Made by a program: the position numbers and the translations under genes
Assembly (NCBI RefSeq): GCF_017086465.1
Contig: NZ_CP070961.1
Span: forward strand, 1,550,001 to 1,614,000
Length of the DNA stretch: 64,000 bases
Source of the DNA: Nocardioides sp. zg-1228
GTDB lineage: Bacteria > Actinomycetota > Actinomycetes > Propionibacteriales > Nocardioidaceae
Direction of reading: 5' to 3'
Notes under the pieces: generated by a model
What the model was told of the DNA's origin: nothing
The model's database searches: none
The model's input: the letters and a program-made list of their open reading frames with translations, nothing else
In this document: in pieces, positions 9,107 through 16,213 of the stretch
Layout: every line of letters begins with the position of its first letter
Numbering within the stretch: position 1 is the stretch's first letter

Positions 9107-9295
9107 CCTGCGACGATAGGCGCACCCCGCGCGAGTGTCTGCCTCGGGCGGCGAGCGGGGACCTCAGGTCGGGGCGGGTCGCCCCGCGGGCGGTACGAGC
9201 AGCAGCCGCTCCCTGCGGAGGGGGAGACGCCCGGGCGGGTGCGGCGCTGCGGCGTCCGTCCCCGCGACGGTGGGCTCCGCGCCGCTCGTCCGCGA

Positions 9296-9311
9296 TCGAA
9301 CACGCTTGCGA
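9296..9311 (+). promoter_or_regulatory. Probable LexA (SOS) box before the DUF222-HNH gene
   Basis: TCGAAC-ACGC-TTGCGA matches the actinobacterial LexA consensus TCGAAC-N4-GTTCGA at 10 of 12 positions; the left half is perfect. It overlaps a possible -35 box (9307-9312). Several mycobacterial 13E12/DUF222 genes are known LexA targets, which supports the reading. A perfect box for comparison lies at 50175 in this window. Confidence 0.5.
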
Positions 9312-9353
9312 ATATGCGCAAGAGCGGGTAGTCTGATCGGACGCACCATAGGT

Positions 9354-9384
9354 CCATGGCTCCAGGGCGTCGCCCGGGCCATGG
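9354..9384 (+). other. Leader hairpin 1 of the DUF222-HNH gene
   Basis: CCATGGC (9354-9360) pairs with GCCATGG (9378-9384), and inside it GGGC (9365-9368) pairs with GCCC (9372-9375) around a 3-nt loop. The two nested stems make one stable hairpin. There is no U-tract, so it is not an ordinary terminator. Confidence 0.5.
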
Positions 9385-9456
9385 CTGAGTGGAGCGAGTT
9401 GCGAGGGTGACGTAATAGTCCGGGGACCCGGGCCTCCAGGAGCGACGACCATCGAT

Positions 9457-9478
9457 CGATCGCGCGCGTGCGCGATCG
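9457..9478 (+). other. Leader hairpin 3 of the DUF222-HNH gene
   Basis: Arms CGATCGCGC (9457-9465) and GCGCGATCG (9470-9478) are perfectly complementary with a GCGT loop. The hairpin ends about 15 nt before the ribosome site GGAGGAGG (9494-9501), so it could affect translation of the nuclease or shield the leader from decay. Confidence 0.55.
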
Positions 9479-9504
9479 GCTCGTCGTCGACGTGGAGGAG
9501 GTCC

Positions 9505-10761
9505 GTGGTGGTGCACCCGATCATCGCCGCCGCCTGCGACGTCCGCGCGCGCCTCAAGTCGGTGTCCGGGGCCAACCCGACGTTCATGACCACCGCCGAG
9601 AAGGCGAGCGCGTTGGGTGAGCTGGGTCGGGCCGAGGGACAGCTGGCCGAGCTGCGGTTGCGGATCCTCGCCGAGGCCGGCGACCTCGCTGCCGACACCG
9701 CGGCCCGGGACGCCGCCGGCTGGCTGGCGCAGCAGACCCGCACGTCGTTCGCGGACGCGCGGTCCGACCTGCGCCTGGCCGAGTCGTTGGACCGCCACCG
9801 GCCGGTCCTCGCGGCCGCCATGCGGGAGGGCGCCGCGAGCCTGGCGCAGGCGCGGGTGATCGATCGTGCGCTCACCGCGCTGCCCGGTGCCGTCGACGCC
9901 GAGACGGTGTCGCTGGCCGAGGCGCACCTCGTCGACCGGGCGGGGGAGTTCGGTCCCAAGGAGCTCGGTCGCATCGGGCGCCGCATCCTCGACGTCGTCG
10001 CGCCCGAGGTCGCCGAGCGAGCCGAAGCCGCTCGGCTCGCCGACCTCGAGGCCCACGCCCGCGAGCACACCCGGCTGACGATGCGTCGGCTCGGCGACGG
10101 CACGACCCGCATCTCCGGCCGGCTCCCCGACGCCGCGGCGACACGGTGGGTGACCTACCTGGAGGCCTTGACCAACCCGCGACTGGCTGGTCCCGCCGGG
10201 GGCGACGTCGCCGAGCGGCTTCCCCACCCGCGCCGGATGGGCGAGGCGTGGATCCAGCTCCTCGAGACCCTCGACGCCGGTCGGCTGCCGGTCCACGGCG
10301 GCGACGCGACCACCGTGGTCGTCACCATCTCGTTGGAGTCGCTCAGGGCCGAGCTCGCCACGGCGGACCTGCTCGGCTCGGGGCTGGTGCCGGGCGACGA
10401 GCTCACGGGGGACCGGATCACCGCCGCCGAGGCGCGCCGCCTGGCGTGCAGCGCCAGGATCCTTCCGGTGGTCCTCGGCGGCGAGGGCCTGCCGATCGAC
10501 CTCGGCCGTGTCCGGCGCCTCTTCACCCCCGCGCAGCGCAAGGCGCTCCTGGTCCGCGACCGCACCTGCCGTGCCGAGGGCTGCGAGATCCCCGCCACCT
10601 GGTGCGAGGCCCACCACCTCGAGCCCTGGCACCACGGCGGACCCACCGACCTCGCCAACGGCCTCCTGCTCTGCACCCACCACCATCACCGCGTCCACGA
10701 CGCCGGACACCGGGTCGACCGGCTCCCCAACGGCGACCTCCGCTTCCATCGACGCAGATAG
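9505..10761 (+). CDS. DUF222 / 13E12-repeat protein with HNH endonuclease domain
   Basis: The 418-residue protein has a helical DUF222 domain (about 25-300) and a C-terminal HNH nuclease domain (about 350-405). The latter has the zinc-type arrangement CRAEGCEIP, then WCEAHHLEPWHHGGPTD and LLCTHHHHRVH; His pairs in AHH and THHHH would bind the catalytic metal. These multicopy actinobacterial proteins are presumed nucleases linked to mobility or DNA damage, with no settled role. Three GTG codons in a row occur at 9505, 9508 and 9511; the ribosome site at 9494-9501 is better spaced for the second or third. The upstream region holds a likely SOS box and hairpins. Confidence 0.85.
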   Translation: MVVHPIIAAACDVRARLKSVSGANPTFMTTAEKASALGELGRAEGQLAELRLRILAEAGDLAADTAARDAAGWLAQQTRTSFADARSDLRLAESLDRHRPVLAAAMREGAASLAQARVIDRALTALPGAVDAETVSLAEAHLVDRAGEFGPKELGRIGRRILDVVAPEVAERAEAARLADLEAHAREHTRLTMRRLGDGTTRISGRLPDAAATRWVTYLEALTNPRLAGPAGGDVAERLPHPRRMGEAWIQLLETLDAGRLPVHGGDATTVVVTISLESLRAELATADLLGSGLVPGDELTGDRITAAEARRLACSARILPVVLGGEGLPIDLGRVRRLFTPAQRKALLVRDRTCRAEGCEIPATWCEAHHLEPWHHGGPTDLANGLLLCTHHHHRVHDAGHRVDRLPNGDLRFHRRR

Positions 10762-10906
10762 GAGGCACGGGCGGGACAGTCTTGGTCGGTCATCGGGCGA
10801 GCAGGAGCCGGTGACACCCGGTCAACGAGGGAGGACGATGTCTCGATGGGCCGACTCGCGATCCCCGCGGCCGCGTCCTGAGGGGCGGTGCGGTGGTGGT
10901 GCGAGA

Positions 10907-11266
10907 GTGGCGGTGATCGACGACGTCCGCGCGCTCGGGTCGGAGCTCGAACGTTCCTACGAGGTCTACGTACGAGGGCGCCTGAAGTTCCGGGTCAAGC
11001 AGATCGTCTACGTCGCGTTCTCCCTCGACGAGCGCGTGATGGGGTTCGGGTTCCCCAAGGAGGAGCGCGCCGCACTCGTGGAGAGCGAGCCGCACAGGTT
11101 CCACCTGCCCCCGCAGGCCGACCTGCGCTTCCACTGGGTCCACGCCGACCTTGCGACGCTGGACCCTGCCGAGGCCCGCGAGCTCGTCGTCGACGCCTGG
11201 CGCCTGGTCGTGCCGCAGAAGGTCTCGCGCGCCTACGACCTCGCCCACCCCCACGGCCCGGGCTGA
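10907..11266 (+). CDS. MmcQ/YjbR-family protein
   Basis: The protein (119 residues from GTG 10907) matches the small MmcQ/YjbR family, which has a double-wing DNA-binding-like fold of unproven function. Typical features are IDDVRALG near the start, VKQIVYVAFS, the segment MGFGFPKEERAALV, and the C-terminal LVVDAWRLVVPQKVSRAYD. An in-frame ATG at 10838 has a strong ribosome site (GGGAGG from 10829) and would add 23 Arg/Pro/Gly-rich residues that do not look like family sequence; GTG 10913 is another option. The start is therefore uncertain. Confidence 0.75.
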   Translation: MAVIDDVRALGSELERSYEVYVRGRLKFRVKQIVYVAFSLDERVMGFGFPKEERAALVESEPHRFHLPPQADLRFHWVHADLATLDPAEARELVVDAWRLVVPQKVSRAYDLAHPHGPG

Positions 11267-11325
11267 CGTCCGCAGCCGAGCGGGAGACCTCACGGGGTTC
11301 GTCCCTCACGGCGACGCAGCACCGG

Positions 11326-11384
11326 ATCTGCTGCGCGAGCCGCCGCGGGTCGTTCGCGTCGAAGGCCAGCTGCCAGAAGGTCAC
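11326..11384 (-). pseudogene. Remnant of a VOC/glyoxalase-like gene (5' end only)
   Basis: Reading on the minus strand from GTG 11384 gives VTFWQLAFDANDPRRLA, the N-terminal signature of VOC-superfamily proteins, where a conserved start strand leads into a DANDPxRLAxFW helix. After about 18 codons the similarity stops and the frame runs into sequence antisense to the MmcQ-like gene. The remaining ~100 codons of a normal gene are missing. It looks like a deletion joint at about 11325, close to the IS30 element. Confidence 0.65.
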
Positions 11385-11710
11385 GCGACCCAAGGTAGGG
11401 GGCGATCCGGGGGGTGTGTCGACGCCCACCCCCAGCCACCCGGAAGACCCACGCCGAAGCCGCTCCTTGACACAGAGGGGTGCCAGATCCGGGTGCATCA
11501 CGGATGACGACTCTGGCACCCTGCCTTATCGTTAGCGGCCAGCCTGCTCAACGCCCAGCGCTGGTACTGGGCGTCACTGAACCCAAGGATGACGGCACCG
11601 TTCGAGTCGGGCCAGGCCCCAGGAGGCGCCGTCCCTCAGTGGGCGGCGACCTCCGAAAACACCTCAGGACATGGCGCCCTCTACGCGCGCATCTCGGGGT
11701 GCTCTCAAGG
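11385..11710. other. Gene-free stretch with inverted repeats left of the IS element
   Basis: No convincing gene is seen. Two inverted repeats stand out: GGGTGCCAGA (11478-11487) with TCTGGCACCC (11512-11521), and ACGCCCAG (11551-11558) with CTGGGCGT (11567-11574). The second repeat also holds the palindrome CCAGCGCTGG. Base composition is less extreme than in the core genes around it. It is probably debris of earlier insertions. Confidence 0.45.
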
Positions 11711-12904
11711 GGTCAGCGCAACACTTCCTTAACTCGAGGAGGTTGCGGTGGGACGTGGTGACTACGAGAAGCTGACGCCAGAGACGATCGACGCGCTGTG
11801 GGCGAGGCTGCGTGAGGGGCAGGCAGCGAAGCCGACAGCTCGGCAACTGGGTCTGTCACCGAGCACGGTGCGTACCTACCTGCTGCGCTGTGGTGGGGTC
11901 AGACCCGATCCTCGGCGTCGATCACGTTGTCGCCTGTCGATGGCGGAGCGCGAGGAGATCTCTCGGGGCTTGGCGGCCCAGGAGTCGATCCGAGCCATCG
12001 CGACTCGATTGGGTCGAGCGCCCTCGACGGTTAGCCGAGAGATCAACACCAACGGCGGGCCCAGGCGATACAGAGCAGCCAGAGCCGATCGTGAGGCGTG
12101 GTCGCGTGCGACCCGTCCCAAGGCGTGCAAGCTGGCTGTGAACCCGGTGCTGGCTGGCATCGTGGCCGAGAAGCTTCAGCGACGATGGTCACCCCAGCAG
12201 ATCGCAGGCTGGCTCAAGTCCACCTACCCCGACGACCCGGAGATGCACGTGTCCCACGAGAGCATCTACCGCACCCTGTTCGTCCAGTCCCGCGGCGCGC
12301 TGCGCAAAGAACTGACCGCTCACCTGCGCACCGGGCGGGTGATCCGGCGACCCAAGGGAGTTCGGTTGCCCGACGGTCGTGGCGGCCGGCCCAACACGCT
12401 GCACATCTCCGAGCGACCGGCCGAGGTAGAGGACCGGGCGGTACCCGGCCACTGGGAAGGCGACCTGGTGTTCGGCAAAGGGATGAGCCCCGTTGCCACC
12501 TTGGTGGAGCGCTCGACCCGGTTTCCTGATGCTGGTCGCGCTACCTGTGGCAATCACAAGGCTGACGCGGTCGCCGATGCGCTGGCTGCCGCAGTCACGA
12601 CGCTGCCGCAGCAACTGACGAAGTCCCTGACCTGGGACCTCGGCCACGAGATGGCCCAACACCAGCGGTTCACCGTCGCCACCGGTGTGCAGGTCTACTT
12701 CTGCGATCCGAAGTCGCCGTGGCAGCGTGGCAGCAACGAGAACACCAACGGACTTCTGCGTCAGTACCTGCCCCGCCGGGTCGACTTCCGCACCTTGACC
12801 CAAGACGACTTCGATGCCATCGCTCAAGAGCTCAACGAACGCCCTCGACAGACCCTCGGCTTCAAGACACCATCACAAGCACTAGCCGAGGTGTTGCGCT
12901 GACC
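11711..12904 (+). mobile_element. IS30-family insertion sequence, 1,194 bp
   Basis: The element is bounded by perfect 14-bp inverted repeats: GGTCAGCGCAACAC at 11711-11724 and its reverse complement at 12891-12904. It contains one transposase gene whose stop codon lies inside the right repeat, a compact layout typical of IS30. The flanks (AGG on the left, GCC on the right) show no 2-3 bp target duplication, which suggests that neighbouring DNA was rearranged after insertion. The adjacent truncated VOC gene agrees with that. Confidence 0.88.
11748..12902 (+). CDS. IS30-family transposase, with a frame-scrambled segment
   Basis: The 384-residue protein has two N-terminal helix-turn-helix regions (about 20-45 and 64-105) and a DDE catalytic domain. 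The catalytic Asp of GHWEGDL, the Asp of SLTWD and the Glu of RGSNENTNG are all present. Between the first two, the codons for RFPDAGRATCGNH are out of frame with the family: reading one frame over from 12523 gives FLMLVALP, the expected beta strand, and the family frame returns at GNHKADAV. One extra pyrimidine near 12522-12526 and one lost base near 12545 explain this. About ten residues of a core strand are therefore wrong, so activity is doubtful. Confidence 0.85.
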   Translation: MGRGDYEKLTPETIDALWARLREGQAAKPTARQLGLSPSTVRTYLLRCGGVRPDPRRRSRCRLSMAEREEISRGLAAQESIRAIATRLGRAPSTVSREINTNGGPRRYRAARADREAWSRATRPKACKLAVNPVLAGIVAEKLQRRWSPQQIAGWLKSTYPDDPEMHVSHESIYRTLFVQSRGALRKELTAHLRTGRVIRRPKGVRLPDGRGGRPNTLHISERPAEVEDRAVPGHWEGDLVFGKGMSPVATLVERSTRFPDAGRATCGNHKADAVADALAAAVTTLPQQLTKSLTWDLGHEMAQHQRFTVATGVQVYFCDPKSPWQRGSNENTNGLLRQYLPRRVDFRTLTQDDFDAIAQELNERPRQTLGFKTPSQALAEVLR

Positions 12905-13004
12905 GCCTGAACCCGCAGGCATGAGCGGGCGCTCGGTTCGCGGCGGGTCCGGCGTTTCAAGCGACCTCCCTGCAGGCGTCGCGCGAGTGCGCCACACTGC
13001 CTCA

Positions 13005-13412
13005 GTGAGCGCCGGGCGGATGGGGAGAGCCGTATCTCTTGCCTGTGTCGTGATTTCGCTCAGCGCGTGCGGCGGGGCACGAGCCGTCGACGGCGGTGAC
13101 GCGACCGTGCTGGTTGCCGAACGAACTGGTGGAGGCATGGACGCACGCCTCGAGGGAACCCTTGCGGTCGTCGATGGGTGCTTGGGCATCACTGATGTCA
13201 CTACGTATCGCGACACGGTCGTCGTATGGCCGCACGGCACCGAGGTGACGAGCGACGCCCCCACCACCATCGAGCTCCCCGGCGTTGGCGAGATCGCTGT
13301 CGGCGAGAAGGTCTCCGTCGACGGAGGCGTGGACAGGAGCACCACGGGTCGGGTCGGCGGGCTGGTCGTCCCGTCCTACTGCGACAGCACCGAGATCTGG
13401 CTCGCGCGCTGA
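13005..13412 (+). CDS. Small lipoprotein of unknown function
   Basis: The protein of about 135 residues (GTG 13005; ATG 13020 also possible) starts with a signal peptide ending in the lipobox LSAC, so it should be lipid-anchored to the outer face of the membrane. The mature part is Val/Thr/Gly-rich and beta-like. Two Cys (DGCLGI and SYCDST) may be disulphide-bonded. It looks like a short OB- or beta-sandwich-type domain, but I do not recognise a family. It lies about 100 bp after the IS30 element. Confidence 0.65.
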   Translation: MSAGRMGRAVSLACVVISLSACGGARAVDGGDATVLVAERTGGGMDARLEGTLAVVDGCLGITDVTTYRDTVVVWPHGTEVTSDAPTTIELPGVGEIAVGEKVSVDGGVDRSTTGRVGGLVVPSYCDSTEIWLAR

Positions 13413-13439
13413 CTGACTGGACCCGCACGGACGACTCGC

Positions 13440-13598
13440 CCCGGGGACCAGACCCAGCCTCAGCGAACCTTCCACGTCGTCGGAGGCCACCAGACTCCGC
13501 ATCCCCGGACCACCGTGAAGGTCGAACGTGGGCAACACCTGATCCTCGCCCCTGTAGCCGGCCGCCCTGACGTACGCGCCGACGTAGGTGCGGACGCC
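13440..13598 (-). pseudogene. Coding-like remnant, unidentified
   Basis: The minus strand reads about 53 codons with strong G/C bias in the third position and a natural-looking peptide that includes VRTYVGAYVRAAGYRG and LPTFDLHGGPGMRSLV. Neither end has a credible start or stop of its own, and the frame continues antisense into the lipoprotein gene. It is probably an internal fragment of a lost gene. I cannot name the family. Confidence 0.35.
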
Positions 13599-13650
13599 CC
13601 GGTCACCCGAGGTGGAGGGCCCGTCCACGACGTGTGGGAGCGTGGGAGCC

Positions 13651-14181
13651 GTGACCGTCCCGACCATTCGTCCTGCTCATGAGGCCGACATGGAGCGTCT
13701 GGTCGATGTGGAGGTCAAGGCGGGGCAGCTGTTCCACACCGTTGGCATGTCACAGGTCGCTGAGGACGTGCCGGACAGAAGCGATCTGCGCGAGGCCATT
13801 GAGCGAGCGCAGGTCTGGGTGGCGCAGTTCGGTGCGGAGATCGCGGCGTACATCACCGCGGAGGTGCTCGACGGGAACGCGCACGTGGCCCAGGTGTCGG
13901 TAGCACCCGCGTACGCCGGTCGACGTATCGGTCGGGCCTTGCTCGAGTTCGTGGAAGCCTGGGGTCGCGACGCCGGGCTTCCTGCCACCACGTTGACGAC
14001 CTTCAGAGACGTCCCGTGGAACGGCCCCTACTACCTCCGTCTCGGCTATCGGGTCCTTGCAAGCAACCACGTCGGCCCGGAGCTGGCTCGGGCGATGGCA
14101 CACGAGGCGTCGCTCCCAGGGATCGACGCCTCCCTGCGGTGCGCGATGATCAAGCCCAACCATCCGCCCGCCGTCACCTGA
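13651..14181 (+). CDS. GNAT-family N-acetyltransferase
   Basis: The 176-residue protein starts at GTG 13651 with TIRPAHEADMERLVDVE, the usual opening of GNAT enzymes. The acetyl-CoA site is the strand VAQVSVAPAYAGRRIGRALLEFV (about 88-110), containing the V-x-P and R-x-x-G-x-G/A motifs. The C-terminal segment YYLRLGYRVL is the family's end strand. It should transfer an acetyl group from acetyl-CoA to an amine, but the substrate is unknown. It lies alone at the right end of the accessory patch. Confidence 0.85.
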   Translation: MTVPTIRPAHEADMERLVDVEVKAGQLFHTVGMSQVAEDVPDRSDLREAIERAQVWVAQFGAEIAAYITAEVLDGNAHVAQVSVAPAYAGRRIGRALLEFVEAWGRDAGLPATTLTTFRDVPWNGPYYLRLGYRVLASNHVGPELARAMAHEASLPGIDASLRCAMIKPNHPPAVT

Positions 14182-14256
14182 CGGGCCAGCCACAGGATCA
14201 GCCTGTCCTGCAACCGCGACGACGACGGTCTGCCGCGCGATGAACGCGCTCCTGCG

Positions 14257-14646
14257 TCAGCGCACCTGGCGCGCGACCGCGCGGGACTGCTCGCGGGCCT
14301 CCTCGCCCGGAGGAGCCCAGTGCCACGCCCATGTCAGGGAGGCGCCGTCCCAGCCCGGGTGGATCTCCATGGCAGGTCCCTCGACGTCCGCGACGTAGCG
14401 TCCGGGGCCCGTCCTCCGGAAGGTGACGACCGTGGGGAACTCACTGGCGACGACGTGCAGAGCGGAAGCCGTCACGATGGTGTGCTCGACGTGCTGGAGT
14501 CCGGAGACACCGACGGCCTCGTAGTCGACGCTCATCGCGTGCTCGGTCAGTCGGCGTACATCGATGCGGCACTGGCAGTCCCCGCTCTCCGGCCCGGTCA
14601 CCGTCCCTCGGTAGAGCCCTGCGGGGACGGCCAGCATGTTCACCAT
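14257..14646 (-). CDS. Hypothetical protein
   Basis: A start at ATG 14646 gives 129 residues with no membrane segment or signal peptide. It opens with VNMLAVPAGLYRGTVTGPESGDCQCRIDV and later has TVVTFRRTGPGRYVADVEGPAMEIHPGWD, a beta-rich pattern. Two upstream in-frame ATGs (14700 and 14685) are possible but add a less natural stretch. It is separated by 16 bp from cobU on the same strand. No family recognised. Confidence 0.55.
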   Translation of the reverse strand: MVNMLAVPAGLYRGTVTGPESGDCQCRIDVRRLTEHAMSVDYEAVGVSGLQHVEHTIVTASALHVVASEFPTVVTFRRTGPGRYVADVEGPAMEIHPGWDGASLTWAWHWAPPGEEAREQSRAVARQVR

Positions 14647-14716
14647 GGCGCGATTGCACCACAGCGCGGACGAACCTGCGGTGGTCATCGCGGTCGTCAC
14701 GCAGGGACGGGTCCGG

Positions 14717-15244
14717 TCAGAGTCGCAGCACGCGCCCGGCGACGACGAGGTGCACCTCGTCGCAGGCGGCGGCGACGCGTTGGTTGACCACGCCGAGCAG
14801 GTCGCGGAAGAGGCGACCGGAGCGGTGCTCGGGCACCACGCCGAGGCCGACCTCGTTGGTGACCAGGACGACGTCCTGCTCGCACCGCACCAGCGCCTCG
14901 ACGACCTCGTCGGTGCGCGCCAGCACGAGGTCGTGGACGGCGTCGGAGTCGTCCTCCCACGCGTCGTGGGTGTCGATGATCGCGGTCAGCCAGGTGCCGA
15001 GGCAGTCGACGAGGAGGGGGTCGCGGGCCGCGGTGAGCGCCCCGGCCAGGTCCTGCGTCTCGAGGGTGCCCCAGGAGTCGGGGCGCCGGGCGCGGTGGGC
15101 GTCGATCCGGGCCGCCCAGTCGGGGTCCTGCTCGCGGTCGGGGGGCGTCCCGGTGGCGACGTAGGTGGCCGGTGCGCCTCCGATCAGGTCCTCCGCGTGG
15201 GTGGACTTGCCCGACCGCACGCCGCCGGTGACCAGGATCCGCAT
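14717..15244 (-). CDS. cobU: Adenosylcobinamide kinase / phosphate guanylyltransferase
   Basis: CobU phosphorylates adenosylcobinamide and then transfers GMP to it, giving adenosylcobinamide-GDP for the late cobalamin nucleotide-loop pathway. The 175-residue protein has the P-loop GGVRSGKS at residues 7-14, the segment YVATGTPPD, an RRPDSW motif after the guanylation site His, LVDCLGTWLT, and the C-terminal VVLVTNEVGLGVVPEHRSGRLFRD cut into conserved pieces. Its length is normal. CobT and CobS, the other loop-assembly enzymes, lie 1 kb away on the same strand. Confidence 0.95.
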   Translation of the reverse strand: MRILVTGGVRSGKSTHAEDLIGGAPATYVATGTPPDREQDPDWAARIDAHRARRPDSWGTLETQDLAGALTAARDPLLVDCLGTWLTAIIDTHDAWEDDSDAVHDLVLARTDEVVEALVRCEQDVVLVTNEVGLGVVPEHRSGRLFRDLLGVVNQRVAAACDEVHLVVAGRVLRL

Positions 15245-15301
15245 GGCGCGATCCTGTCAGGTCGCCGCGGATCGGACGCAGCCGCATGGGTACGGGTCGA
15301 C

Positions 15302-16180
15302 ATGACCGCCGACGACCCGACCCCGTCCAGTCCCGCCGACGCCACCGCAGAGACGACCGGCGACACGACCGGCGACACCGCCTCGGGAGGCGGTCGTCCG
15401 CTCGCGGTCGTGACGGGCGCCTCGAGCGGCATCGGTCTCGAGCTCGCCAAGCAGTTCGCCGAGCACGGCTTCGACCTCCTCGTCGCGGCCGAGGACGACG
15501 AGATCACGGTCGCCGCGGCCGTCCTGCGGGCCGAGGGCGACGGGGAAGTCGAGGCGGTGCAGGTTGACCTGCGCAACGAGCAGGGAGTGGCCGCCCTCTA
15601 CACCGCCATCCGTGCGGACGGTCGCCCCGTGGCCGCCATCGCGCTCAACGCCGGCCACGGACAGGGCGGCGCGTTCGTCGACACGGACCTCGCCGACGAG
15701 CTCTCGATCATCGACCTCAACGTCGTCTCGACCGTGCGCCTGGCCAAGCTCGTGCTCCGCGACATGGTGGCCGCCGACGCGGGCCGGGTGCTGGTGACGT
15801 CGTCGATCGCCGCGACGATGCCGGGCTCGTTCCAGGCGGTCTACAACGCGTCGAAGTCGTTCCTCCAGTCCTTCACCGAGGCGCTGCAGGACGAGCTCAA
15901 GGACACCGGCGTCACGCTGACCTCGCTGATGCCCGGACCGACGGACACCGACTTCTTCGAGCGCGCCGACATGGCCGACGACACCGCGGTCGGCACGTCG
16001 AAGAAGGACGACCCCGCGCAGGTGGCCCGCCAGGGCTTCGAGGCGCTGATGGACGGCAAGGCCCGGGTGGTCGGCGGCGGACTGAAGACCAAGGTGCAGG
16101 AGGCCGCCGGCAAGGCGATGCCCGACAAGCTCAAGGCGGCGATGCACCGCAGGATGGCCGAGCCGGGCTCCGGCGACTGA
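15302..16180 (+). CDS. Short-chain dehydrogenase/reductase
   Basis: The 292-residue protein begins with a ~30-residue Thr/Asp/Ala-rich tail, then the Rossmann domain with VVTGASSGIGLELA (the TGxxxGIG nucleotide motif, about 37-50), LNAGHGQGG, a catalytic Ser in VLVTSSIA, and the YNASK pair of Tyr and Lys. PGPTDTDFF follows the active site. This is a classical SDR; substrate and cofactor preference are not evident. It is transcribed opposite to the cob genes on both sides, so it interrupts that cluster. The acidic N-terminal tail is unusual. Confidence 0.88.
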   Translation: MTADDPTPSSPADATAETTGDTTGDTASGGGRPLAVVTGASSGIGLELAKQFAEHGFDLLVAAEDDEITVAAAVLRAEGDGEVEAVQVDLRNEQGVAALYTAIRADGRPVAAIALNAGHGQGGAFVDTDLADELSIIDLNVVSTVRLAKLVLRDMVAADAGRVLVTSSIAATMPGSFQAVYNASKSFLQSFTEALQDELKDTGVTLTSLMPGPTDTDFFERADMADDTAVGTSKKDDPAQVARQGFEALMDGKARVVGGGLKTKVQEAAGKAMPDKLKAAMHRRMAEPGSGD

Positions 16181-16213
16181 CCGACCCCGGGAGAGGGCCG
16201 CGCGCAGCAGCCG

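Larger units (their letters stand above)
9107..9504 (+). other. Intergenic leader upstream of the DUF222-HNH gene
   Basis: About 400 bp hold no convincing gene. The first 180 bp show nothing clear. From 9296 on there is a SOS-like box, a possible promoter (TTGCGA 9307-9312, 16 bp, TAGTCT 9329-9334), and then a leader of about 165 nt with three strong hairpins. Hairpin 1 is at 9354-9384, a CCGGG/CCCGG stem is near 9413-9432, and hairpin 3 is at 9457-9478. Confidence 0.5.

Noticed and set aside
11480..11761. Plus-strand frame of 93 codons running into the IS30 left end
   Set aside because: No ribosome site, no family resemblance, and it crosses the terminal repeat of the element.
13002..13667. 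A single minus-strand gene of 221 codons over the lipoprotein
   Set aside because: The plus strand has a clear lipobox protein at 13005-13412; only the part beyond it looks coding-like, so just that fragment is listed.
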